NCBI GenBank assembly: GCA_030704615.1
Contig: CM060731.1
Location: 23,560,001-23,624,000 of the forward strand
Origin: Takakia lepidozioides
Taxonomy: Eukaryota > Streptophyta > Takakiopsida > Takakiales > Takakiaceae
Reading direction: 5' to 3'
Length of the DNA: 64,000 bases
The notes below the pieces were generated by a model. The model ran no database searches. It was not told where the DNA came from and worked only from the letters and a program-made list of their open reading frames with translations. Position 1 is the first letter of the stretch. Each line of letters begins with the position of its first letter. A program made the translations under genes and the position numbers. This document shows, in pieces, positions 21,121 to 31,394 of this stretch.

Positions 21121-21938
21121 GCTGCCGTGTCTCTAGTGCGGAGGTAGTCCAACACAACCGAATCCTCATGTATATCTCTGGCACCACCTAGCTCATCACT
21201 AGCCTCAGGGTCCTCAGACACTCCGTCTACAGTCATCCCTGTTGCAGGTCCAACCTGACTTCCCGATGCCAAGATACACAAAAAAACAGATGCATGCCAT
21301 CCCGACACCATCTCTTTGTCCGTCTCACCATGCCACCGAGCTCTAGTGTCATCCTGGTGGCTCGTGCATGGATTGCGACTCAATCCATCCGCATCCCTAT
21401 TGACCAAACCCGGTCGATGCACAACCTGAAAATCATACTATTGGAGTATTAGTGCCCACCGTGCAAGCTTCCATGTAAGCTTGTCTGACTCCATCAACCA
21501 CTTGAGTGGCTGGTGATCCGTGACAAGGGTGAAGAGATTGCCGTATAGATAGCACCTGAAGTGTGCCACGGCCCACACTGCATCTAAGCACTCCCCCTCA
21601 TATGAGCTATACTTAGACTCTTCAACGTTGTTCGAGCGGCTAGCATAAGCCACGAACTCTCTTCCCTCATCATCCACCTGTGTGAGCACCGCTCCAAGCC
21701 CCAGCATGCTCCAATCTGTATGCACCTGAAAGGGACGCCCCCTGATAGGTCGTCTCAAGATCGGCGCCGAGGTCAACCTCGCCTTGAGCTCCTGAAAAGC
21801 TTGCTCTTGCTCATCTTCCCACTGCCACTCCTGGTCTATCTTGGTTAGCTTGGTTAGAGCCTTTGCAATAGCATTAAATCCCTTGACAAACCGTCTATAG
21901 TAGTTTGCCAACCCCATGAAAGCCCGAACTCGGCTCAC
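21081..21938 (-). pseudogene. Element C RNase H and connection region
   Basis: Reads FMGLANYYRRFVKGFNAIAK (RT thumb), FQVHTDWSMLGLGAVLTQ (RNase H, catalytic Asp within HTD), YEGECLDAVWAVAHFRCYLY and TLVTDHQPLKWLM, the standard gypsy RT-RNase H linkage. A TAG near 21438 precedes YDFQVVHRPGLVNRDADGLS, which connects toward integrase through a Thr/Glu-rich linker (21422-21081). Confidence 0.87.
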
Positions 21939-22850
21939 ATCCGTGGGGCATGGAATCTGTGCGATGGCCTCTACCTTAGTCTACTGTACCCCCAATCCTC
22001 CAAGATATATCATGTGGCCCAGATACTCAATCTGGTTGTGGAAGAACTTGCACTTCCCCGGATGTAATTTCAATCCGTGCGCTCTCAAGCGCTCAAACAC
22101 CACCTGAAGGTGTCTCTCGTGCTCCTCCACCGTAGCACTAAAGATGATGATGTCATGTATGTAGCACCAAACAAAGTCCACCCCTGCTAGAATCCTGTCC
22201 ATGACTCTTTGGAACTCTGTAGGAGCGTTCTTGGTAAGAACCGCCACTGATATAGACAATCCTTCCCGTGCTCATTGATCCCCCAGAATGTCGTCTTTTG
22301 CTTGTCTGCCTCCTTGATCGGCAACTAGTGATATCCGGACCGCAAGTCCAGAGTGCTAAAGACCTTGGCATCAAAGATCTCATCCAGTGTGGGCATGGCA
22401 TACTTATCAGACTTGGGCTGACGATTTACAGGCCGGTAATCACCGCACATACGTCTCTACGTCCAATTGCCATAGACATCCTTCTTGGCTGGCATCACCG
22501 TGGCTGAAGCATACTCTCCACCAGAGAGCTCCACCAAACCAGCCTCCCAGAGATCTTGAGTCCTCATCTGAATCAAAGACCGCTCCATGTCACTGTATCT
22601 ATAGGGTCTCCGAAAGATTGGCGTGTCCGTGGCCAACTCAATACGAATCTCCTGACCCTTCAGTGCTCCCAAATCCTTCAAACTGAAGGCAAAGCAATTC
22701 CTGTAAGCCCTCAGGAACCGCCATATACGTCGTCTCTCTCCTCCAATGACAATGGGTCCAATGTCAGGCCCCCAATTGTCCTCCGTAACTGCAACCTTAA
22801 GTCCAGCAGACTTAGAGGTAGAGGAAGCGTCCCGTGGTTGCTATGCCACA
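21939..22850 (-). pseudogene. Element C reverse transcriptase
   Basis: Begins in the methyltransferase frame immediately after its TAG. It reads EDNWGPDIGPIVIGGERRR, FRRPYRYSDMERSLI, MPAKKDVYGNW, MCGDYRPVNRQPKSDKYAMP, TEFQRVMDRILAGVDFVW and the active-site strand CYIHDIIIF, then HPGKCKFFHNQIEYLGHMI. The active-site YxDD is YIHD here, with the first catalytic aspartate changed to histidine. A TAG at 22456 and frameshifts near 22260-22330 add to the damage. The methyltransferase-RT junction has no recognisable protease between them. Confidence 0.87.
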
Positions 22851-24405
22851 ACCTCTTGAGCAGTACTCCATGCCTGCTCAGTCAATGACAAGGCCTCATC
22901 CTGCCCCATCATCTCATCCTTGAGGACATCCTCAACCCGAGAAGAATCCCCAACCTCATCCATCACAGCCGCCTTGGTTGCCAACTCCCTCTGAACCTCA
23001 AGCACCTCCCACGTGTGCCATGGATGTCTACACCCCGTGGTCCTCACCGGCTCGCCCCCACTCACTGCCTGTACCATCTCGGTAGGCAGAGAGACCGTCA
23101 AGGGAAGTGCACTCCGCACTCTACGTTGCTCAGCCATAGCCAAGCTAATAATCCAAGTCAAGCAATTGAGATCCATCGCTTGCCCCAACACCTGACAACG
23201 TGATGCCTCAGAAAGAGAAGGCACCGCCGTGGTCCCAGTGGAAAAACCCACAGCCTGCTCGTGCTCGTCAGCATTAGGCTCCACTAGCTGCTGCAACTGA
23301 GCATCCCATAGGAGGCCAGGTCCACTATCCCGCAAAACATGTGATCCTGGGAAGCTGAGCAGTGTAGGCAATGCTGCTCGTGGTTGACCCACATTGTTGA
23401 CCACTGCCAAAGGCGAACGGTCATCGTGTCTCACACGCTGAGACTGCCTCCCTGTGTCCAAAATGCTATCCACTGTGAGGTGTGTTGGCCGCTGCACCCC
23501 ATCAAATGCACGCTTGAGCAGTGCGGGTGGCATCAAGTTAGTCCACCATAGCCGTGGACGATGAGCCCACGACCCACTATAGCTGTCTCCTGCAACACTG
23601 CTGACCCAACCCACGACCGGACTTGGTGCACACTGGCCATCACCTTGGCCCGAGAATTGCCCATCATGGCACATTCTCCAAGATGTATGCTGGAGATATA
23701 GCTTGATGAAGCTGTAAGTGGCGCAAAACCCGCACCATCTCCCAAAACAGATCCGACCTCGAGTCTCGCAATCCATTGCTATGCCCGGCTGATGAATGCC
23801 CTTGGTAGGGCCAACCTGCCACTATCAAATCAATGGAGCCAACCCGCTCCAAATCCTGCGCCCCTAGCAAAGAAATGTCTGCTGGCAAGGCCTGCTAATA
23901 TCCACGCACCACAGACACCGGCAACAACTCAGGGTACTGCTGCACCAACTGAGCAACATGGCGGAGTGAGACGCGTCGTGCAGTCTCATCCCTCTCCACA
24001 TACACGCTAAACTCGTACACCTGCCTGTAGCACAGCAGCCAATCCGGTGCTGATCCCGCCAAACAAGTCCAGAAGGCAAATGCCTTCATCCGAATACTGC
24101 CACACGATCAGTGTGGTGTCCAATGGTGACAACTGAGGTGGTTCTGGTGCAATCCCCGCACTGTTCTCCTCTCCTGACGGTCCAAAAGCCTCTACCCAGG
24201 CTTGTTGCACACGACAATCAGCAACCCGCTGCAAATCCTTACTCGAGCCCCACAATGGAGTGTGAGCAACCATGGCAGACAACTCCGCCATACCATACAT
24301 GTCATCCTGCTCTCCCGGAGGTGACATATCATCTGAATGAGTGTTGCCATTCAACAACTCTCCAGCCCAAGTCACTGCAGCTGTGAATGCTGCCAGTGTT
24401 GGCAT
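22841..24405 (-). pseudogene. Retrotransposon-borne C5-cytosine DNA methyltransferase (DNMT), catalytic Cys lost
   Basis: The ordered motifs of a DNA (cytosine-5) methyltransferase run along the minus strand. Motif I, LLDLFGGISTGLAAVLQAG, has LLDLFGG at 24075-24055. Motif IV is AGWPYQGHSSAG, where the catalytic PC dipeptide reads PY (codon TAC, 23807-23805). Motif VI is YILENVP (near 23670). Then come HRPRLWWTNL (near 23550), GLLWDAQLQQLVEPNADEHE and the C-terminal LGQAMDLNCLTWIISLAM. The wording is closest to the DNMT3/DRM side of the family as far as I can judge. An N-terminal part of about 105 residues precedes motif I. Two frameshifts (near 24000 and 23720) and a TAG (near 22841) break it. 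Cys to Tyr is a single transition. It would have methylated cytosine in DNA, perhaps its own or the target's. Confidence 0.9.
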
Positions 24406-26848
24406 CTTGCCTCGCTGGGCAACCGCAACTCCTCCTATGAGGGTTGGCTGGTCATCACCTCCAACCTCACCACAGGAGAAACAAAGATGGGCTGACTGGT
24501 CATCAACCCAGCCTCACCATCGACAACATGCTCTAGGGTTGGATCGGCGATCAAGCCCGAGTCAACCACCTATAAAATCAAGCGCCCACACAAAACTAGC
24601 ATGGCGCACAATCAAGCATGCAGGTGTGGAGAGGATCCAAACACATGAATGAAAACAACAACTCCCCCACACCAAAAACAACTCCACAGTGTCGCTCCTG
24701 CAACCCAGCCCAAACCCGGACTGACTCTTGCCTCCACCTACGGAAAAGTCTCGGCCTACAAAGAAGGTGGAAAGCTACGAGGAATGGAAACTAAAGCAAT
24801 GCCTATCCCCTGCACGCTCTCATCCCAACACCCTCTTTTTTCCTCTCTTCTCTCACTTGCATGACCATGAGAGCATCCTGTAGACACTCCTCAAACCGCC
24901 CTCCACGAGCTCATGAAACTTGGCCAAGGCCCCATGCAAGCCTCCACAGGGTCCGCCAGTGCCTCCTTACGTCCACCAGCCATTCCTCTGAATGGAACAA
25001 CCTCAGGAAACCACACCATTCGCTTAAGGTTAAAAAATGGAGCAAATAGAGGTACATATAGGCCCCAACAACATTCTGTCCAAAGGATTTATCTGCAGGC
25101 TGGTCTCCCCCATAGTTAAGAATTGGGCTGAAAACCAGAAAAGATTACATGCAGGGGAGTAATCCCCTTTGTTAAAACGCAACAAGGAGGCAATTCCGAC
25201 TTTTCTGCCGGATCAGCTAGCTCAAAACCGTTGTTCTTCAGAGCCCAGCCTCCCCATCAAGGTCCCACGAAATGAGTGAAAAAAGATATATATATATATA
25301 TATATTTCACTCTACCTGTTCGCGGCCTTCCGTGGCTCCAACCGCCATGACTCCTCACGGCCCGCCCTAGGCGCTCGTTGGCCACGGGCTGCCCAGTGAT
25401 ACCCCATGGTACCACTCCCACGAGCCTTCACGGCCCGCCATCCCCACGATCTGGTCACCGTACCCACCCGTTGTGTCCGCACCGCGACGTCCAACGGTCA
25501 CGGTCAACCATCACGACCTGGGCTCGTGGTATCTCGTGATACCACCCCAACGGCCCATCACGGCCACTATTCTCTGTTCCCTGGAACTCCCAACGAGTTT
25601 CCATGCGTTCCCGAGGCGTTCCCGAGCTCTCCCCGAGCTGGGGTTTGCTCCTGCACCTGCTGCCGACGAGCTATGGCTTCTGCGGAGCCACCAGACCTGC
25701 TGCCATGCTCTCTTGGGCTCTCACGACCCACCAGAGGCACCCTAAACTCAACAAGCAAGCATTATGCTACCCAACAAGCTCCATTTCTTCATGAAGCCCA
25801 CAAAAACGAATCTGAAAATACACACATTTACAAATTGGGTGCACCTGCACTTCTACTGCACATTCCCTGGCTCTAGGACGCCTTGTTGCTGCCCTTCCAG
25901 CCTCCCGCTCTTGCCACTCCAAGAGCCCTTACACTGCTGAGTTTCAGATTGAAACTCCAACTCAGCACATGTTTCACAAGTGCACTGATTTGCACACAAG
26001 AGGGACCTGCCCCCTCTCTTCACTCATACCTCTTCATGAGTTTGGAGCTGAAGCTCCCAACGGGCTGCGATGCATCCCCTCGCAGCTCCACCATTCGGCT
26101 GCTCCTCATCTACCCACAACAACTAGTTTCGGGCAGAAATACCTGGAGCTGATCATATCATCTCCAACCTGCAACATGCTAGCTTCCCATGCGCAGCCCA
26201 CATTCCTGCAGCTCCTTAACTTGGCCTGCAGCTGAAGAAGAAGACCACCAGTTTGCCCACTCGTGGCCAGCATCTCCTCCGCTTCACACTAGAAGCCCAA
26301 ACTTGGTTGCCATAGCGTTGAGCTATGCAACGCCGCTCTTCAACATAGGCTACCCGCCTCTCTATCCATGGCAAACCTACAACCTGTTCGCCTTTGCACT
26401 CTATCCGCTTTGGATAGGCTCATGCACGGCTCCCTGCACTCTAGGCTGAACCGCTTCTCATGATCTGAAAACACAAGTGCTACAACTAACTCGAACCTGG
26501 CACTCACAGACTCGAGCTGATCTTTCTCGAGTGATAAGGAAAGGAATAATACAATCACACAAGCTCTATCAAACTCACATACTTGCACATGAAAACATCA
26601 CTCATATATTAAGTCGAGCCAAGTGCACCCCACGCCATAGGGAATCCACACTACGGCGCCATAGCTAGACGCGGTGAGGCTCAACTCGAGAAAGATAAGC
26701 CCACCGCGATCTGCCGTGAAGATAACAACGCCAGGTGCCCAAACAAGTATTGGCCCCTGGATTGACACTTGGGTCAATCCCAAATGTCAATATATAAAAG
26801 CTAGCTATTTCCTAGCTAACTTCACACTATTGGTAAAATAACTTGACA
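24406..26848 (-). other. Leader/5' region of element C, no gene recognised
   Basis: 2.4 kb upstream of the methyltransferase frame. It should hold the 5' LTR and perhaps gag, but I see no zinc knuckle, no tRNA primer site and no sequence repeated at the other end of the element. Several plus-strand frames are open (such as 25406-25876) but have no recognisable protein. A TA run lies at 25289-25306. A TATATAAA (26790-26797) lies about 50 bp from the outer end. Confidence 0.5.
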
Positions 26849-27195
26849 GACTTAATGAAGTTTGACTTGAGGCTCTCAAGTCAAACCTCTAAGATATTCA
26901 TATTATGGAGAGTAGGTCAAATCTTTGATAAAGTCATATTGTAGAGAATATGTCAAACCTAGGAAGGTTGACTTTAACAAATATATTCGATAAAGTCGTA
27001 TTGTGGAGAATATGTCAAACCTAGGAAGCTTGACTTTAGGAAGCTTTGACTTGAGGCTCTCAAGCCAAACCTTTAAAATAATCATATTGTGAAGGGTATA
27101 TAAACGTGCAATGAAAGCCTAGAAGGCATCGAGTTGTTTTGGGAAAAAGTTGAGAAGTACTTCTATTCTAGTTTGTGTAGATCATGGGTGTTACA
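26849..27195 (+). repeat. Right LTR of copy A2, remaining part
   Basis: Resumes after element C with GACTTAATGAAGTTTGACTT and runs to TGTTACA. It contains one extra copy of the AATATGTCAAACCTAGGAAG block (26948 and 27010) relative to the left LTR. Confidence 0.9.
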
Positions 27196-27838
27196 GAAAC
27201 CCTGCTGCAGAAAACCTTGCTATGATTCACAAGGAGCTTACATTCCACCTCACAGAAGCTCAAAAACAATACAAGGAGTATGTAGATCAACGTCGCCAAC
27301 TCCAACCCCAGTTCAAGGTCGGAGATCATGTGTGGCTTCTTCGACGGGACATACAAACCTCGCGACCATCAAGGAAGTTGGATTATCAACGCCTGGGACC
27401 ATTCAAAATTATTCAACAAATAAATCCGGTCAGTTTTCGGCTTGAACTCCCACGAAGTATGCGCATCCATCCAGTCTTTCATGTTTCATTATTGGAGTTG
27501 TATCATCCATCGAATATTTCAGGGAGAATCTTCGTACCACCTTCACCAATCGAAGTCAATCAGAAAATTGAGTATGAAGTCGACGAAGTCCTAGACTCTC
27601 GTATCAAGTATAAACGTCTTGAGTATTTCATACATTGGAAAGGCTACGACATCAGCGAACGAACATGAGAACCTTCATCCAACCTCGTCAATGCATCTGA
27701 CAAAGTCCAAGAGTTTCATCAACGATATCCAGCTAAGCCCCGAGCTACACGTCAATAAGATGTCACAACGATGATGTCAGCCAAGGTAGCTTCAAGGTGA
27801 AGACTCCACATTCAATGTACTTGATACACGCTAAGGAC
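27196..27838 (+). pseudogene. Family B integrase C-terminus and chromodomain, right arm piece 3 (copy B2)
   Basis: Continues the integrase broken at 6653: PAAENLAMIHKELTFHLTEA, VGDHVWLLRRDIQTSRPSRK, LELPRSMRIHPVFHVSLLEL, then a chromodomain IEYEVDEVLDSRIKYKRLEY and IHWKGYDISERT ending in TGA where B1 has TGG. It is in one frame (27150-27668). The chromodomain Trp to stop is again a transition. It then runs PSSNLVNASDKVQEFHQRYP, followed by a family B stretch that matches 3410-3480 in reverse. Confidence 0.9.
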
Positions 27839-28290
27839 CACACATCAGTATATATAGCTACACTTCTAGCACTCTTGCATCTTGTATTGGCAGCATGGAG
27901 TCACAGGAACTAGATACATTGGAGCTGTCGCTTATCCAACTACTAGATCAGCCGTTCCGACTCTCACCACCTTCAACATCACGTCGACGCTCTCGAGATG
28001 ATGGGCCACCAATGCGACGCATACTTCCTCGTCTGGACCCCGTACGACGGCAAGTGGAGCCTACTCGAAGTCTGATAATTCTGCTGGAGGTTGAGGCTTC
28101 GGACCTAGAGGGCAACGAAATCATGTTTGAAGGCAGTTTCAAAAATCAGAATGCTCAAATCACTGCGTGGTCCCAAATTCAAGGTGTTGGACACTATCGA
28201 TGGTTGCAGGGACCTGTAAATCATTTGAGTCAAGAAGAAGAGCCGAATACTTGACAAGTATACTTCGCCGGATTTTGGATTTTCTCCAGC
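27839..28290 (+). other. 450-bp segment present in copy B2 only, with a 119-codon open frame
   Basis: Family B sequence matches copy B1 up to 27838 and again from about 28291. The intervening 450 bp is absent from B1. It holds TATATATAG (27850-27858) and an open frame from ATG 27895 to 28254 starting MESQELDTLELSLIQLLDQP, with an Arg-rich stretch RRRSRDDGPPMRRILPRL. I recognise no domain. It could be an extra gene of the family, a gag fragment copied next to the LTR, or a small insertion. Confidence 0.5.
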
Positions 28291-28350
28291 TCTAAGCAAG
28301 TCCAAGATTTTACCGCTCCTCGAGAAACTCGGCGCTAGAGGAGGGGGTGA

Positions 28351-28982
28351 TGTCACGGACATAGCCCAAAAGAACTTACCAGGAATAAATACCATAAGTT
28401 ACCAAATTACCATGTTATCGGAAGTTACCATGACTTACCGTGATTTATCTTGATCTACCATGATTTATCATTACTTACCAAGTTACCGGCAGTTTATCAA
28501 ATTACCAAGAGTAACTTGGGAAACTGCTCAGGAAGCTTTATTTGGAGGCAACTTCTCCATCAAGATACCTCTTTTGTTTAAGGAGACTTCTCCATCAAGA
28601 AACCTTTGTTTAATTTTAAAAACTTCTCCATCAAGAAACCTCCATAGAGGAAGCTTCTTAGGGAAGCTTCTTAGTAGCCAGTATATATAGGAGACGAGAC
28701 TGGACACTCTTCAGTCTCGCCAACACCAGTTCAAGCTACTCTTGTTTCCAGTTCCCAGTACTCTAACCCAGTTTCCAGTATCTGGTACTCCAGTCCAGTT
28801 TTTAGCATTCCAGTATTGAAGTTTGTTCCAATATCTTGTACTCTTGTTCATTGTTATAAAGATCGTCTTGATTTCTATTTATTCATCGTGCATACGGCCA
28901 CGCCGACCTTGACTTCTTGTCTAAGTCTTGTACCACTAGTCTGATCTCTTGTTTGTGTTCAATCATGTTCTCGTCATTGACA
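28351..28982 (+). repeat. LTR of family B (copy B2, 3' LTR)
   Basis: Runs from TGTCACGGACATAG to CATTGACA, 632 bp, matching 2678-3298 in reverse. It includes a TATATATA at 28682-28689 followed by GGAGACGAGACTGG, also found reversed in the B1 LTR. Confidence 0.9.
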
Positions 28983-29042
28983 GTAACTTGGTAATTTCTG
29001 GTATTTACTCCTGGTAAGTTCATCTGGACTATGTCCATAACA
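28983..29042 (-). repeat. Truncated family B LTR start, inverted against LTR B2
   Basis: The reverse complement reads TGTTATGGACATAGTCCAGA and continues to CCAAGTTAC, matching the first 60 bp of family B LTRs. It is the only trace of the 5' LTR of the minus-strand B element and directly abuts the end of the plus-strand LTR B2. The duplication GACGT follows at 29043-29047. Confidence 0.82.
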
Positions 29043-30449
29043 GACGTACTTCCCGTCGAATTTTTGTAGAAATGCATTAATCGCTGCTACCTTGGATAAC
29101 TCCTCATTTGGTAACTTGAACTTTGTAAGAGTTGTTGGCACATTTGGGTGTTCACCATACATTAAAAAGAAATGAGTTTCTTTCGTTGACGCGTTAACCG
29201 AGTTATTGTAGATAATAACCAATCCCACTCTTCTTGTTTTTCTAACGTAAAGGCCCGCAACATGTCTTCAATTGTACGAATCGCTCACTCTGTCTGTCCA
29301 TCTGACTTCGGATGATAGGCTGTTGATATAACTAATTTGGTTTTAAAAAGACCAAATAAGCTTTTCCAAAACAAGCTAGTAAATTGGGTACCCCTGTCAG
29401 TAATGAAAACTTTAGATAGCCCTTGATGGGAATAGACCGCTTCCAGATATAGTCGAGCTAGTTCAGGTGCAGTGACGGATTTTCTAGTGAGACGGATGTG
29501 TATCATCTTACTCAATCTGTCTACAAAGATCACTATAGTGTCGTATCCCGATGAGGTTTGAGGTAACTCACAAACTAAATCCATGCTCATATGTTCATAA
29601 CGTCTGTTTGGTACAGGTAGTGGTTGTAAAAGACCTGCTGGCTTGGGGTTTGTTGACTTGTTTTGTTGACATTTCATGCAACTTCGAACGTACGTCTCCA
29701 CTTCGTCTCGCATCCGCGGCCAATAAAATGTTCGTTTTAGTTGTTCGAATGTTTTTTCAACTCCAACATGTCATGCTATCGCCGTATCATGAGCTTCAAA
29801 CTTCAATGCAGGTTCATCAGGGATCCAAAGTTTACCTTCCTTGAATATCAACCCTCGAACTTCTGTCATTTTGCCCTTCTTCTTAGCGTCCACGATCTCC
29901 CTATCATCTTTAGAAGCCGTCGCTATCTTGTTCCACCAATTGGGTTGAATGTTGATTTCTGTCAATGTATTCATGCGCGGCATCCTTGTCATTGCATTTG
30001 TCAATTGTCGTTTTCCCTCCACATAGACGATCTTCATGTTAAATTGTTGTCGCCACTCCGCCCAACGAATCTGTCTCTTCGATAGATCTTTCTGTGTCTC
30101 CAAGTACACCAACGGTTTATGGTCTGTCTCCACTATGAACTCTTTGTCTCCAAGATAGTGCTTCCAATGTTTTGTAGCCAAAACAATAGCCAATTCTTCT
30201 CATTCGGTTGTATGATAATTTTGTTCCGCACGTAACAATTTGCGAGAAAAATATGCCACTGGGTGCCATCCGTCTTCCCATTTTTGTTGCAACAACCTAC
30301 CCACTGCTGAGCCTGACGCATCTCCCGAGAGCTTGATTAGTCTTGTCGGATCATACTATTTCAAGATCGAGGCATGAAGCAACGCATCCTTCAAGGCCTG
30401 AAATGCCAACTCCTCTTCTGTACCCCACTTCCATCTAATTCCTTTGCCC
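29043..30449 (-). pseudogene. Family A integrase, RNase H and RT end (copy A1, right piece)
   Basis: Continues copy A1 after the family B complex. On the minus strand it reads RNase H (30193-29771, ETDHKPLVYLETQKDLSKRQ then MKIVYVEGKRQLTNAMTRMP), the integrase zinc region (CMKCQQNK near 29670) and the core (SMDLVCELP, FITDRGTQFTS, SDGQTE then TGA), ending at the insertion point. Family A similarity stops at about 30449, in the RT connection, so RT, protease, gag and the 5' LTR of this copy are missing. Confidence 0.88.
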
Positions 30450-30960
30450 AAACAATTTTAGCAAGTTTCTTCATGTTTTATTGTGGCAAAAGGCAGGTCC
30501 AATGTAAGGAAAAGCATAACCTCATAAAGGCCACAATGGGAATGAGCAAAACCCTCCGTGCTTTTCTACCCTCAGTCATAAGATCCGAATTAATATCAAA
30601 CTAGATCGATCCACCACTGGCAAGTTTGTTGTCATAGATTAATGGACATTTAGACTTCCAAATCCGTATGAGCACAAAGCTGTGCCCAGAAACAGGCATT
30701 ATGATATGAAGGCACCCATGGGCAAGATCCTGTTAGTGATCTCCCACAGGAAGGCAATTACTTTGGAGGATTCCAAATGTCTGGCCAAATGAGCTTCCAA
30801 GCTGGGGGAGGGATGATTGCGTTCGACAATTTCCTATGGGTAGTTTCACATTTCATGCTTTCCAACAGCTCTTGTGCAAATGCTATCTGAGTCTTCCAAA
30901 GCGGATCACAGAAGGTGGCTATTGTGCCACATTTATGTATTTGCTAAGATCCTGTCTATA
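30450..30960 (-). mobile_element. LINE C-terminal remnant
   Basis: The minus strand reads AWKLIWPDIWNPPK, LWEITNRILPMGAFIS and DLMTEGRKARRVLL across stops. This follows the text of the better-kept LINE at 35318-35851 (KIMPVNSNFSD and ALMTEGRKTWVTL). It is an old fragment joined to the broken end of copy A1. Identification rests on short stretches. Confidence 0.5.
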
Positions 30961-31394
30961 TCTCCTCCCAGATCCTCCTCTCTGATCCTGCCTGTATCTG
31001 TCTAAGATCCTGTCCTGCCAAACATACCCTAACCCTTGTTAAGCACAAATGCAGATACTCAACAGGAAACTGCACTTGCGACAAGAGGGATTCACTTCTG
31101 GACACCTCATGTAACAAAGTTAGCCATATTGCTATGGGGAGATGATCATGTGCATGAAATGGTGATCGCATGGCACCTCACAAAAGAAACAGTGCTGCCA
31201 ATACCCGAATGAATCCAACTTTACTCTTTTGATACAAAAAATAATGATGAGCCACCCCCTAAGTTCCATCCTCATGTTTGAAGCAACACTCTTTCTTGAG
31301 CAGGCAGGCCAAGCATGTTGAGTAGTGGGCTGTACAATTTAGCTGGGGGTCAAACAATCTTTTAACTTTACATCTTTCAAGCACCTTGCCTCTT
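30961..31394. other. Downstream flank of the PPR gene
   Basis: Includes a local repeat of AGATCCTGTCT/AGATCCTCCTC units (30949-31015). No gene or polyadenylation signal can be assigned with confidence. Confidence 0.4.

Larger units (their letters stand above)
18998..26848 (-). mobile_element. Element C: gypsy-type retrotransposon with DNA methyltransferase and PHD finger
   Basis: A 7.85-kb insertion in the right LTR of copy A2, bounded by GACT (18994-18997) and GACT (26849-26852), with ends TGTC and GACA. On the minus strand the order is a 2.4-kb leader (26848-24406), C5 DNA methyltransferase, RT, RNase H, integrase and PHD finger, then a 730-bp tail containing a minisatellite. Methyltransferase and RT share one frame across a single TAG. 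No gag, protease or paired long terminal repeats could be found by eye, so its ends may be degraded. Pol layout (RT-RNase H-integrase) puts it in Ty3/gypsy. Confidence 0.85.
6654..27195 (+). mobile_element. Ty3/gypsy chromodomain element, family A copy A2, with two nested insertions
   Basis: Bounded by TGTAACA at 6654 and TGTTACA at 27195, with perfect 5-bp duplications GAAAC at 6649-6653 and 27196-27200. The order is LTR, primer-binding site, gag, protease, RT, RNase H, integrase, chromodomain, purine tract, LTR. The protease region is split by a LINE-like insertion (9086-15804) and the right LTR by element C (18998-26848). Without these the element would be about 6.0 kb. RT and gag carry many frameshifts, whereas integrase is nearly open. 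Confidence 0.93.

Noticed and set aside
25406-25876. 156-codon plus-strand frame in the element C leader
   Set aside because: Composition is Pro/Thr/His-rich with no domain, and it is antisense to the element's transcription; probably chance in C-rich DNA.
18998-26848. Paired LTRs for element C
   Set aside because: I compared both ends by eye and found only matching tips (TGTC/GACA), not a repeated block, so no LTR was annotated.
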